NCBI GenBank assembly: GCA_945860955.1
Contig: CAMATH010000049.1
Location: 1 to 55,634, forward strand
Length of the DNA stretch: 55,634 nucleotides
Direction of reading: 5' to 3'
Origin: Planctomicrobium piriforme
Lineage (GTDB): Bacteria; Planctomycetota; Planctomycetia; Planctomycetales; Planctomycetaceae
Part shown: positions 18,415-27,559 of the stretch, in pieces
How the letters are laid out: every line of letters starts with the position of its first letter
Numbering within the stretch: the stretch's first letter is position 1
Made by a program: the position numbers and the translations under genes
Notes under the pieces: generated by a model
Seen by the model: the letters and a program-made list of their open reading frames with translations, nothing else
Database searches by the model: none
Told to the model about the DNA's origin: nothing

Positions 18415-19464
18415 TCAAGGCGTTTCAGAGGCGTCGGCGAGCGGGGTTGGATTCTGAACTTCCGCTTCATGGAGCGCATCGACGATCTCACGCCGCGCGG
18501 TGAGATAATAGGCACCGCCAATGGCCGCGACTCCCAGCGAGACAACTCGAAACGCGAGTGTCGCGATCAATCCCGCCGCCGCTGCGGATTCCGCGCTGAT
18601 CGATTCCGGCCGGACATCTTTGTAGAACTGGCTGACAACTCCTTCCAGTGCCCCCATGCCGGCGGGAACCGGAACGAACGCACCGAACAGCTCGGCGGTC
18701 GGCATAAAGAAGAAATGGGTCGAGAGGTCGGGCGTCCAGGGCTGCTTCATCCACAGGGCGCACAGGAAGAACCCGCTGATCAGCCCGGCATGACCGACCA
18801 GACTGATCAACAACGCCAGCACAACCGCCATCGGACGGGACTGATAGAGTTCCACCGAGTGAATCAACTCGCCCAGGAGCTTTCCGATCTTCGGGAGACT
18901 TTCCAGTTTTCGAATCCAACGGGCGTGTGTGAACGCGGGAGTCAACATCAAGACCAGTCCGACGAGACCGGCTCCCGTGCCAACCCACATCAGCAGGCGG
19001 ACGGTACGCAATTCCGGTTGATCCAACGCGACCGCCGGCAATAAAGAGGCGATCGCCCCCACCATGACCAAAGCCAGCATTCCCAGGATCCGGTCGAGAA
19101 TGACCGTGGCAATCGCGGCGGCACGTCGCGACTTCTGATCGCGCGCCATGAGGATCGCTTTGACAATGTCTCCCCCCACCGCGCCCGGGGCGACATAGTT
19201 CGAGATCAGACCGATGAATCCCAGCCGCAATGCGTCTCGAAATGGAAATTCAAACTGCTGCGCCCGCACCAGCAGGAACCAGCGGAAAAACGTCAGGACG
19301 GCCGACCCCCCCACGAGCAACAGTGCCGCGAACAGGTAATGCCACGCTTTGGGTGTATGGGCGATCTGTTCCAGCGACTCGCGATTGCGAAGGTACAACC
19401 AAGCGACCACGCCCAACGCGACGGGCCACTTGAGCCAAGCCCACGACTTCTTCAGAAGTTCCAA
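18415..19464 (-). CDS. UPF0104 / lysylphosphatidylglycerol synthase TM-domain protein
   Basis: 349 residues from a TTG at 19464 that lies one base after the EVE gene stop. AAGGAA within the end of the EVE gene is correctly spaced before this TTG. An upstream start would add a 28-residue tail with an EVE-overlapping, unlikely composition. About eight transmembrane helices are visible, with the family motif NYVAPGAVGGDIVKAILMAR and later VPVPAGMGALEGV. The family includes the flippase half of MprF, but no synthase domain is present here. Probably a lipid-related membrane protein. Confidence 0.85.
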   Translation of the reverse strand: MELLKKSWAWLKWPVALGVVAWLYLRNRESLEQIAHTPKAWHYLFAALLLVGGSAVLTFFRWFLLVRAQQFEFPFRDALRLGFIGLISNYVAPGAVGGDIVKAILMARDQKSRRAAAIATVILDRILGMLALVMVGAIASLLPAVALDQPELRTVRLLMWVGTGAGLVGLVLMLTPAFTHARWIRKLESLPKIGKLLGELIHSVELYQSRPMAVVLALLISLVGHAGLISGFFLCALWMKQPWTPDLSTHFFFMPTAELFGAFVPVPAGMGALEGVVSQFYKDVRPESISAESAAAAGLIATLAFRVVSLGVAAIGGAYYLTARREIVDALHEAEVQNPTPLADASETP

Positions 19465-19465
19465 A

Positions 19466-19957
19466 CTAGTTTTCCTTGACGCCCGCGAGCGACAGAACCT
19501 CGCGCCATTCCGTGGCGGTGACCGGTTGAATCGACAATCGACTCCCACGTCTCAGCAGCATCATCTCTTCCAGTGACTTGACCTCGAGCAGTTTTGACCG
19601 TTCGACCGGAACCCGGAATTTCGTGACCAGCCGAATGTCAACCATGTACCACGTGGGGTTGTCCCGTTTCGATTTTGGGTCGTAGTGTGAGTTACCCGGC
19701 TCGAACGCTGTGTGGTCCGGGTACCCCGCTTTCACCACGGTTGCCGTACCAACGATCGCCAGGGGATCGGCATTGCTGTGGTAAAACAGTACGCCATCGC
19801 CCACAGAGACGGAATCCCGCAGGAAATTCCGAGCCTGGTAGTTTCGGACGCCGTCCCAGTAGGTCGTTTGGTCCGGGCACCGCTCCAGGTCGTCGATGGA
19901 AAACGCCTCTGGTTCCGACTTGAACAACCAGAATTGACGGGTGGACTTCTTCGCCAT
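19466..19957 (-). CDS. EVE domain-containing protein
   Basis: 163 residues from the ATG at 19957. The EVE (PUA-like) fold is visible in FWLFKSEPEAFSIDDL at the start, WDGVRNYQARNFLRD in the middle and DGVLFYHSNADP, with the aromatic residues that line the pocket. EVE domains are thought to bind modified nucleotides in nucleic acid. Its stop almost abuts the start of the UPF0104 gene, suggesting translational coupling. An upstream start at 20005 is possible but adds a basic, unlike stretch. Confidence 0.9.
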   Translation of the reverse strand: MAKKSTRQFWLFKSEPEAFSIDDLERCPDQTTYWDGVRNYQARNFLRDSVSVGDGVLFYHSNADPLAIVGTATVVKAGYPDHTAFEPGNSHYDPKSKRDNPTWYMVDIRLVTKFRVPVERSKLLEVKSLEEMMLLRRGSRLSIQPVTATEWREVLSLAGVKEN

Positions 19958-20196
19958 GACGACCGATTCTGACCGCGCTTTCCGGAATCGCCGCACAACG
20001 TGCACAGCAACCGGCCAGCTTCGAGCGGATCATCGTCATCCGCGAAATGAATCGCAAGCCCGCCGAAAATGAACTCGACGCGATTTCACATTTCCGCTCC
20101 TTCCGGTTGGATTGGCACACTGTCGCGAATTCAGAGATAATCACAGGCGTGCCCCACCTGCCCGGGATCCGCGACTGTTCCTTTCGAGATTCCCCA

Positions 20197-21618
20197 ATGC
20201 TCCCCCTCGTCCAGGATGCCATCTCTCGCCGCCAACTGCTCGCGCGGTCGGCTGTGGGTTTCGGGTCCCTTGCGCTGGCGTCACTGATCGGTGCCGATTC
20301 TCGGGCGAACGAAATTCCCCTCGATCCGCTCGCGGCCCGGCAGCCGCACTTTCCCGCACGGGCGAAGCGGGTGATCTTCCTCTTCATGAAGGGGGGGCCG
20401 TCGCATCTCGACACGTTTGATCCCAAGCCGCTATTGACGCGTGACGACGGAAAACCGTTCCCGTTCGCAAAGCCGCGGGTGCAGTTTGCCCCCACGGGAA
20501 ACCTCCTCAAATCTCCCTGGTCGTTTCAGCAATACGGCGAAAGCGGGAGCTGGGTCAGTGAGTTGTTCCCCCATTTGGCGAAGCGGATCGACGATCTGTG
20601 CCTCGTGCAGTCGATGCACGGCACTAACCCCTCTCATGGTGGCGCGGTGCTGAAGGTCCATACGGGGAGCGACGCGTTTGTCCGGCCGAGCATCGGATCA
20701 TGGGTGAGTTACGGACTGGGGACCGACAACGCGAACCTGCCCGCCTTCGTGACGATTTGCCCCACATTGGCGCACGGCGGAATCAACAACTGGAACGCCG
20801 CGTTTCTCCCTGCAGCCTATGCGGGAACTCCCTTAGGCAATGCCAGCGTGGCTTCCGACAAAGCGCAGGTCAAATACATCCACAACACCCGGGTTCCCCG
20901 CGAGATTCAGCGATTGCAACTCGACCGTTTGCAATCGGTGAACCGCGACCATTTGACGCGGGCGGGGGCCGATTCGGCACTGGAGGCCCGGATCAACGCG
21001 TTTGAACTGGCGTTTCGCATGCAAACGGAGTTGCCGCGAGTGGAGGACATTTCGGGTGAGTCGGTCGCCACACAGAAGTTGTACGGACTCGACAACCCGA
21101 TCAATGCGAATTTCGGGCGGATGTGCCTGATGGCGCGACGGTTCGCCGAGGCGGGGGTGCGGTTCATTCAGGTGACGCACAGCGACAGCAACGTGCAGTG
21201 GGATCAGCACTCCGATTTGAAAAACGGGCATGCGAAAAATGCCCGCGAGGTCGATTTGCCCATCGCGGGGCTGCTGGCTGACTTGAAATCGCGGGGATTA
21301 CTCGAGGATACGCTCGTCTGGTGGGGGGGAGAATTTGGCCGGACTCCGGTGGTCGAGGGTTCGAACGGTCGGGACCACAACCCCGAGGGTTTCACGATGT
21401 GGCTGGCGGGGGGCGGGGTGAAAGCGGGTACGCGGTACGGTACCACAGACGACTACGGTTACTACGCCGAGCAGGACAAGGTCCACATCCATGATCTGCA
21501 CGCGACAATTCTGCACCTGCTGGGATTGGATCATGAACGCCTGACCTATCGCTTCGCGGGGCGGGATTTTCGATTGACGGATGTTGAGGGAAATGTGGTG
21601 AAGGGGATTTTGGCGTAA
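20197..21618 (+). CDS. DUF1501 domain-containing protein, Tat-exported
   Basis: 473 residues from the ATG at 20197. A twin-arginine signal ([20 protein letters not shown]) is close to the start, so the protein is probably exported folded. DUF1501 hallmarks are [29 protein letters not shown] and [12 protein letters not shown], in an alkaline phosphatase/sulfatase-like fold. In planctomycetes such genes often pair with DUF1549/DUF1553 genes; here that partner is not adjacent (one lies at 47.8 kb). Role unknown. Confidence 0.95.
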   Translation: MLPLVQDAISRRQLLARSAVGFGSLALASLIGADSRANEIPLDPLAARQPHFPARAKRVIFLFMKGGPSHLDTFDPKPLLTRDDGKPFPFAKPRVQFAPTGNLLKSPWSFQQYGESGSWVSELFPHLAKRIDDLCLVQSMHGTNPSHGGAVLKVHTGSDAFVRPSIGSWVSYGLGTDNANLPAFVTICPTLAHGGINNWNAAFLPAAYAGTPLGNASVASDKAQVKYIHNTRVPREIQRLQLDRLQSVNRDHLTRAGADSALEARINAFELAFRMQTELPRVEDISGESVATQKLYGLDNPINANFGRMCLMARRFAEAGVRFIQVTHSDSNVQWDQHSDLKNGHAKNAREVDLPIAGLLADLKSRGLLEDTLVWWGGEFGRTPVVEGSNGRDHNPEGFTMWLAGGGVKAGTRYGTTDDYGYYAEQDKVHIHDLHATILHLLGLDHERLTYRFAGRDFRLTDVEGNVVKGILA

Positions 21619-21658
21619 CGCGATCGGGCCAACCACGAAATGGATCTTTGCCCGCTAT

Positions 21659-24600
21659 TTAACGGGGAATAACCAATGGCGGAATCTGTGGATCGGAATC
21701 CTCCCGCAGCAAACTCAGCAACCCTTCGTACCCGTCGTCCGTCTCCACCGCATACCAGTTGTAGCCGTGATATTCGACGACGATGTGCCGTTCGTCTTCA
21801 GGCAACCACACGATGGGAATGAATTTGTCGTTGACCATTCCTTTCTGATAGAGATCCTGCAGGATGGAGAATGTCTCAAACCGCACCCCCGATCGCTGAT
21901 CGGCCTCCATCTTTTTCACGTAGCCCGGCGTGAAGAGCATCAACACATACTTCGCCCGCCGCAATTCGCCACGCATCCAGACCGGCCACGACAATCGCGC
22001 CCTCGGCTCGTACTGGTCAATCCAGGCATCAATCCCATCACTGCGCAGTCTTTTCGCCAGTTCCCACACCCGACTCGTCATCTCGCGCGAATCATGGCTG
22101 TAACTGATCAGCACGCGCGGGCAGGCCGACACCAAGGCTCCCGTGCGGGGCTGTGCCGGTGGCTCGACCTCGAGCGGTCGGCACCACGCGTCGGCTTCCA
22201 CCACCACAGACTCCGCCGCTCCCAAAAGTCGCGACCCTCCTAAGACCTCGGGCCACTTTTCCATCCTCCCCTTCAAGACTTCCGGCGACCCCAACGCCCC
22301 CAGAACCAGCCGACCGACCACTCCGTTCGACGCGTCGGGAATCCACCGGCCGCGCAGCAACACCGCCTCTTCGGCATTCGTCCCCAGCATCACCTGGAAC
22401 CCGTCGTGATAGTATGCGCCCAGTGACCCAAAATGGCGGGCGACATGCGCCAGAATCGGACGGAAATCGAACTCGCACATCCGGTCCTGCGAAAAAGTCA
22501 CCTGCAACCCCTGGACGTCGAGTTGCCGGCGCTTCACGTCGGCGGCCGCTTCGCACCGCTCGCGAAGCTCTCCCTCGAACTTTGGCAACAGCCATTTTTC
22601 CGTCACAAGGTATTCGGTCGGGGTGCGTGAGTCCGGGTCTTCTTGCCAGCCCCGAAGCGGTGCCAGAATGTCGCATTGCTCCATGAACTGTAGTAACGGT
22701 TCCGCCAGCTCTGGCGCTTCATCGAGCGCCTTATGTCTCAACAGCAATTCGCGCTTCACCCTCCCCTGGTCCTGCCGCACCAGCTCAAACACCCCTTCGC
22801 CCCCATCGTCGGCTGGTTTGAGCAATTGATACACAATTTCAATCGCCCACGACGGGTCAATCACCACACTGTCGGCCAGCGGCGACTTCGACGACGGGTT
22901 CTGTTTTGGGTCTCGCCCCGCACCCGGATGCAGGTCGAAGATCTGCCCGGCGGAGTGCAGATAGGCGGTGACCACTTCCAGATCTTCCGCGTTGAGAACC
23001 ACGTTCGATCCGACAGGAGGCTGATATTTCTGCTGCAACTTCTCAAACCACGTGTCACGTCCCACGACGGGTGAGACCGGGTCCTTGGGCTTCAGGGTGG
23101 GGCGGGCCCGCTGCCAATTCAGCTCCTTCCGCAGCGCATCGACCAGTCCGCTGGCTTGTTCATAAAACAACGGCTGCACCATTCCCAGTCGATCCGCGAC
23201 CGCTCCCCCCTGCCGGCGGATGAAGTCGAGGAGTTTGCCAAACTCGGGGTTGGCCTCGCAGTCGGATTCGTCGAGACTGTCGATGGAATACGTCTCGATC
23301 CCTTGCAGCCGACTCGCATCCGCCACGGGGACGGGGGGTTTGGGATCGTCCTTCTTGACCCCCGTACAGACAACTGCGATCCGCGCGCGCTCGATCCCCA
23401 GGGTCTGCACATAATCGAGCCAGTAGTCGAGCGGTCGCGGGCGGTTCATGTCTCGCCACAGGTCGGGCTCAATCCCCTCCGGTTTCCCCTTCTGCAGTTC
23501 TTCCTCCGACAGCCGCTTCTCGCGCCACAAAATCAGGCAGACCGCCCCCGCGCCGGCGAACGCCCGATGCGTCTGGTGGTACACCTCCTGCCCGCCAAAA
23601 TCCCACAATCGCACCACGCCCGGCAGATCCCCCGCGTCACTCAGTTTCAGCTCCAATCCCTGCCTATCGGCGATCTGCTGGAGGAACTTCCGCCGGGCGC
23701 CGTCGGCGATCTGCAGGGGCGTATGCAGTTTGCCGAACGCGATCGCATGGGTGGCGGGTTCACGTTCTTTCGGCCGCAAATTCTTGTACTCCGGCTCGGC
23801 CTGCTGACTCTTCGTAAGCAACCGCCACTGCAGCCGCTTGGCGAGCGTTGTCTTGCCAACCCGGCCATCTCCCAGCAGGAGCAGCCGGGCGTGGGCGCTC
23901 ACGGTCAACGCGCCGCCAAACTTGTGACGGGTGCGCAACGTCGCGGCCACGTCGGGACCGCTGTCGCCTCCCCGTTCGGTCGGCTCGAGTTCCTGACCGG
24001 CGAACGTGAGCCGATCGGGACCATCCAGACGAACATACTGCAACCGACACGGGGTTCCGGTGGGAATTTCGACCAGTTCGCGCAGCCTGGGGCAGTCGCG
24101 GAGGTCGAGGTGACGCAAGTTTGTGAATCGTGCCAGCCGCGCGACTTTTTCCAGTTCCGGGCAACCGGCGAGAACCAGCTTGACCAACGATTCGGGAAAG
24201 CGCGGTTCGGATGCCGCGTCTGTCGACGGCTGCTTGAAGTTCCAGTCGAAGAGGGTCTCGGTTTTGACCGTGGGACAGCGACTGGCGTCGAGTTCCTGGA
24301 GGCAACAGGTTTTCGAGCCGGTGAGCGTCTTCAAGAACTTCCACAGCTCTCCCGATTCCAGCGCTAGGCAATCGTTGACAAAAAGCTGTCGCAAACGGGG
24401 CACGGGATTCGGGAGTACGGTCAAACCTTCACAACCTCCCAGATCGAGAACCTGAAGGTTTTGCGGTAGGTCGGGAAGTGTGGTCAGCGCTTTGCAGCCG
24501 CGCAGGTCGAGGCACTCCAGGGTCTCAGGCAACGTCGGCAAGTCGACAAGGTTTTCCACCTGCCAGAGATGCAGGTGCGTCAGATTTCTGAAGCGCTGGT

Positions 24601-24790
24601 CGAAATCCGCCGGCAAGGCTTGCGACAGCGACACCGGTTTGGGCTCGTCCGATCGCCTTGGCGGCTGGCCGATCACAATTCGGCGAACGTTGAGGTCAAT
24701 CCGCCAGTCGACCGGAGTACCATCGTGCCAGGTTTGGCCGTCGGACGAAAACAATGCCGTGCCATCACTCGTCTCGTGCGAACCGTTCAT
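21659..24790 (-). CDS. LRR-Roc-COR-SEFIR protein (ROCO GTPase)
   Basis: 1043 residues from the ATG at 24790, preceded by GGGGAAG; a TTG at 24826 is possible. Numbering from the TTG: leucine-rich repeats about 80-275; Roc GTPase with P-loop GDGRVGKT (319-326), switch II DFGGQE (409-414) and a G4-like TGVKKDD (about 488-494); COR about 580-870 (DLEVVTAYLHSAG, then VVIDPSWAIEIVYQLL); SEFIR/TIR-like domain from about 902 (VLISYSHDSREMTSRVW, then IDAWIDQYEP). This is the layout of prokaryotic NLR/ROCO-like signalling proteins. The gene starts 99 bases after the stop of a DGR variable protein, so the two are probably one operon: a diversified ligand-binding protein with an LRR/GTPase/SEFIR effector. 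The domains are seen; an immune-like role is inferred. Confidence 0.92.
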   Translation of the reverse strand: MNGSHETSDGTALFSSDGQTWHDGTPVDWRIDLNVRRIVIGQPPRRSDEPKPVSLSQALPADFDQRFRNLTHLHLWQVENLVDLPTLPETLECLDLRGCKALTTLPDLPQNLQVLDLGGCEGLTVLPNPVPRLRQLFVNDCLALESGELWKFLKTLTGSKTCCLQELDASRCPTVKTETLFDWNFKQPSTDAASEPRFPESLVKLVLAGCPELEKVARLARFTNLRHLDLRDCPRLRELVEIPTGTPCRLQYVRLDGPDRLTFAGQELEPTERGGDSGPDVAATLRTRHKFGGALTVSAHARLLLLGDGRVGKTTLAKRLQWRLLTKSQQAEPEYKNLRPKEREPATHAIAFGKLHTPLQIADGARRKFLQQIADRQGLELKLSDAGDLPGVVRLWDFGGQEVYHQTHRAFAGAGAVCLILWREKRLSEEELQKGKPEGIEPDLWRDMNRPRPLDYWLDYVQTLGIERARIAVVCTGVKKDDPKPPVPVADASRLQGIETYSIDSLDESDCEANPEFGKLLDFIRRQGGAVADRLGMVQPLFYEQASGLVDALRKELNWQRARPTLKPKDPVSPVVGRDTWFEKLQQKYQPPVGSNVVLNAEDLEVVTAYLHSAGQIFDLHPGAGRDPKQNPSSKSPLADSVVIDPSWAIEIVYQLLKPADDGGEGVFELVRQDQGRVKRELLLRHKALDEAPELAEPLLQFMEQCDILAPLRGWQEDPDSRTPTEYLVTEKWLLPKFEGELRERCEAAADVKRRQLDVQGLQVTFSQDRMCEFDFRPILAHVARHFGSLGAYYHDGFQVMLGTNAEEAVLLRGRWIPDASNGVVGRLVLGALGSPEVLKGRMEKWPEVLGGSRLLGAAESVVVEADAWCRPLEVEPPAQPRTGALVSACPRVLISYSHDSREMTSRVWELAKRLRSDGIDAWIDQYEPRARLSWPVWMRGELRRAKYVLMLFTPGYVKKMEADQRSGVRFETFSILQDLYQKGMVNDKFIPIVWLPEDERHIVVEYHGYNWYAVETDDGYEGLLSLLREDSDPQIPPLVIPR

Positions 24791-24889
24791 GCGACCCACT
24801 TCCCCAGTCGAGTTCAATTCCAACAATCCTGAAAATCGTGTGAATCCGGTTTCAATTTCCGATCGCCACCACAGTCTCGAGGTGCGCGA

Positions 24890-25825
24890 TCAAGGGTCGG
24901 GAGCGTCGCCACGGCGGAGTGCGCGCTGCCGCAGGAAAGAGGTCGCGCCCCGCGCGCCGGCCGATGCGCCAGTCCCTTCCGACTGCGCTGCGGCTTGACG
25001 CCTTGCTCCGTCTCCAGGCACTGGCTCCGCGGGATTCCTGTCTGGGCGTATGGCACGGCACGGACCGGGGAACAGACAGACCCGGAATCCCAGATCCCTG
25101 CAGCGATCCCCGGGCCTGAACCCGATGCGATACGCCGCCCGGCAGACCCAGGCCGAACCGTACCAGGACCCGCCGCGGACCACGCGACGGACGTCACCGC
25201 TTCCCCTTTTCTGGGAATTGTCCGGATCGCGTACGCCATCGACCCGCGCCTTGTACGCGTCCGCGTCATACACGTCTGCACACCATTCCCATACGTTTCC
25301 CTGCATGTCGTACAGCCCATAGTCATTCGGTTCCTTGCACCCCACCGGGTGGGTTTGGAATTGGGAATTGCCGTCGTACCATCCTGCCGCCGCCAAGGCA
25401 CTTTCCCCGTCTCCAGTGTAAAACTCGGTCTCGGTCCCCGCCCGGCAAGCGTATTCCCATTGCGCCTCGGTCGGCAACCCCGCCACGAACTCGTTCAAAA
25501 CGGGCGGCCAAGTCACCTGCGATCGGTCATTCAACCAAGCACAGTACTCCTCCGCTTCGTTCCAAGTCACCCGCTCTACTGGCCGCCGCAGATCCGCGGG
25601 AAATCCATTTTCATGTTCCTTGTTCCACACCGCGAATTGCTCTTGGGTCACCGGGTACAGCCCCAGATAGAACCCGCAGGTGATTTTCACCAAATGGACC
25701 GGCTCTTCATCAGGATACTCGCCGCGTGACCCCATGCGAAATTCTCCTGCTGGAATCCATTGGAACTCCAGATCGACTCCAGAGGGAAGTTGAAGTTTTT
25801 GGGCTGGTTGGAGGACTTCGCTCAC
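24890..25825 (-). CDS. DGR variable protein 1, FGE-sulfatase/C-type-lectin fold
   Basis: 311 residues from a GTG with GGAGGG upstream. The FGE-sulfatase domain spans almost the whole protein: WIPAGEFRMGS (23-33), [44 protein letters not shown] (117-130), [23 protein letters not shown]. This is the C-type-lectin-like fold typical of DGR targets. The variable repeat covers residues 211-254 and differs from TR only at adenines. Compared with the paralogue at 27560-28408, the stop codon TAA has become CAA (codon 277), giving a 35-residue extension rich in Ala, Arg and Gly. The formylglycine-forming activity of true FGE is not implied. Confidence 0.92.
   Translation of the reverse strand: MSEVLQPAQKLQLPSGVDLEFQWIPAGEFRMGSRGEYPDEEPVHLVKITCGFYLGLYPVTQEQFAVWNKEHENGFPADLRRPVERVTWNEAEEYCAWLNDRSQVTWPPVLNEFVAGLPTEAQWEYACRAGTETEFYTGDGESALAAAGWYDGNSQFQTHPVGCKEPNDYGLYDMQGNVWEWCADVYDADAYKARVDGVRDPDNSQKRGSGDVRRVVRGGSWYGSAWVCRAAYRIGFRPGDRCRDLGFRVCLFPGPCRAIRPDRNPAEPVPGDGARRQAAAQSEGTGASAGARGATSFLRQRALRRGDAPDP
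25065..25195 (-). repeat. DGR variable repeat 1 (VR1)
   Basis: 131-base segment at the 3' part of VP1 that aligns without gaps to TR (28581-28711). I count 18 differences, all at adenines of the TR sense strand. Changed codons include AAC to TAC, AAT to GGT, AGG to TGG, AAC to TTC and AAC to TGC. Flanks without adenines are identical, including the last 21 bases towards the 3' end, where an IMH-type initiation site would be expected. Confidence 0.95.
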
Positions 25826-25893
25826 TTGGAACCCTCCACCCGTTCGAATCGGCGCATTTGAAGCCCGACCCCTTTTTTATGACTTGCCATGTA

Positions 25894-26901
25894 TTATCCT
25901 ATTTCGTTTGGAGTCGGCTGCCGCAGCAACAGCGCCTGGCGCCACGCCAGATCGTCGCCGAATTGCGCGTGCGCGAACAGCGACGTACAGATGTCTTGAA
26001 ATTGCGATTCCGGGATCGCGCCGTCGCGGAAGTCCCGCCGCGCGTTGGCATACTTTCGCCCGAGTCGGCGACGCGCCTGCCGCCCCAGCCGCACGCGGTC
26101 GGGGTAAACCACGAACCCCAAAAACGGAATGCCGCGTTGCACGCAGTTCCATTCTCCCTCATGTTTCGCTTCAAGACGGAGTTGTCGCAGCAAGCCGACC
26201 GCGCATTCACGCAATGAGCTCAAGGAGGCCTCGTCCTGCCAGACCACAATGTCGTCCATGTAGCGCATGTACCGTCGGCATAGTCCGCTCGCCTTCATTC
26301 CGGCATCGAAGGCATCAAGATAAAAATTTGCCAGGTACTGGCTGGTGAGCGCGCCAATCGGCAGCCCCTTTCCCGGCGCGACGTTCCACGACGCCAGCAA
26401 CCGGTCGAACAATCGCAGCAGGCGGCGTTCGCGAAACCGGCGCGCCAGCCTCACTCGCAGGATCTCGTGATCGACGCTGTCGTAGTATTTGAAAACGTCA
26501 ATCTTGCCGTACCAGTCTCCGCGGCGCGTCCAGCGCCGCGCCTGCCGCAAGGCCGCGTGTTGCCCCCGCCCGCGCCGGCAGGCGTAACTGTGGACAATCG
26601 CCCCTTGTTCCAGCACCGGTCCGACAACGGCAATCAGCGCCTGATGAATGACCCGGTCGCGAAATGAAGGAGCCCGAATCTGACGGGTTTTGGTGTCACG
26701 CACCTCGAATTCCCGGTACGTCTCGAAATGCAGTGTTTCGCCCTGAATCGCGGCGGAAATCTCGTCCAGTTGTTGGTCGAGCGCGAGTTGAAACGTGCGC
26801 ACCTCGGAACGGCTGCGCTTCGCGCGGGTCGCGCGCCAGACCGCCGCCAACAGGTTTTCGCGGCTGGCCAACTGGTCGAACAACCCTCCAACGCGCTTCA
26901 T
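25894..26901 (-). CDS. DGR reverse transcriptase
   Basis: 335 residues from the ATG at 26901, which gives the typical DGR-RT opening MKRVGGLFDQ; a GTG 13 codons upstream has no ribosome site. Motif A is KIDVFKYYDSVDH (Asp135). The DGR-specific motif IGALTSQ (182-188) replaces the QGxxxSP of group II intron enzymes, and the catalytic YMDD is at 214-217. It has no maturase, endonuclease or RNase H domain and a normal length for DGR enzymes. It copies TR RNA with adenine-specific errors into cDNA that replaces VR. It lies between the HRDC gene and VP1. Confidence 0.96.
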   Translation of the reverse strand: MKRVGGLFDQLASRENLLAAVWRATRAKRSRSEVRTFQLALDQQLDEISAAIQGETLHFETYREFEVRDTKTRQIRAPSFRDRVIHQALIAVVGPVLEQGAIVHSYACRRGRGQHAALRQARRWTRRGDWYGKIDVFKYYDSVDHEILRVRLARRFRERRLLRLFDRLLASWNVAPGKGLPIGALTSQYLANFYLDAFDAGMKASGLCRRYMRYMDDIVVWQDEASLSSLRECAVGLLRQLRLEAKHEGEWNCVQRGIPFLGFVVYPDRVRLGRQARRRLGRKYANARRDFRDGAIPESQFQDICTSLFAHAQFGDDLAWRQALLLRQPTPNEIG

Positions 26902-26976
26902 GAAACCGCCCCAGTGCAATTGCGTCGGGTGGAACACCACAAAACCCGGGCGCAGCAGCGGAGCAGTAAAATAGAG

Positions 26977-27465
26977 TCAACCCGCATTATTGTTCTCCAA
27001 AGAGACCGCGTCACCGCCGCCAAACGCTTCTTGCAAGAGTGGCAGAATGGCCGTCGCGTATTTCTCGGCGCGGGCCTTGCCAATTCCTGGAATCGCTGTG
27101 ACCGTGGAAAGCTCATGGCACTTCTTTTGCACCATCGCAGCCAGTTGGGAGTTGCTAAAGACCTTGTAGACCGGAATTCCTTCGGCGGTGGCAAGCTGTC
27201 GTCGCACCTCCCGGAGGCGGTCGAAGATGTCAAATTGCGACTGATCGAGAACCTCACGATAATCGACTCGGGCGGCGGAGGAAAGTCCCTGGTCTCGTTC
27301 CCGCCCGTCATGGCTCCACTGGACGACGAACAGCAACATCGGCCCCGCCGAGGTGACCACCGTTTCACGGTGGAACGCAACCACCCGGTGGCTGGCCAGA
27401 AATGTGTTGAGATCCGTCAACTCCGGATCGGCAGGAAGCGGGTATTGAAACAGTTGAATCGGCAT
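26977..27465 (-). CDS. HRDC-domain DGR accessory protein
   Basis: 162 residues starting at ATG 27465. The C-terminal half reads as an HRDC domain: LREVRRQLATAEGIPVYKVF, then LSTVTAIPGIGKARAEKYA. The N-terminal 75 residues (MPIQLFQYPLPADPE, then VVQWSHDG) form a small domain I cannot name. HRDC domains bind nucleic acids in RecQ and RNase D; HRDC genes are a known accessory type in some DGRs. No Avd-like four-helix gene is present, so this protein may act as the RT partner. It ends 75 bases before the RT start. Confidence 0.9.
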   Translation of the reverse strand: MPIQLFQYPLPADPELTDLNTFLASHRVVAFHRETVVTSAGPMLLFVVQWSHDGRERDQGLSSAARVDYREVLDQSQFDIFDRLREVRRQLATAEGIPVYKVFSNSQLAAMVQKKCHELSTVTAIPGIGKARAEKYATAILPLLQEAFGGGDAVSLENNNAG

Positions 27466-27559
27466 CGCAGTCGTCCTTACGGAAAGTAGGAAAATCACCG
27501 TACACGCGGAACCCCTTCGTGCCGGCCGCGGAGCCAGTCCCTTCCGACTGCGCTGCGGC

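Noticed and set aside
22880-22940. HPGAGRDP stretch in the ROCO protein, resembling a known dispersed-repeat translation
   Set aside because: It lies inside a continuous coding frame with normal flanks; a short match is not enough to call an inserted element.
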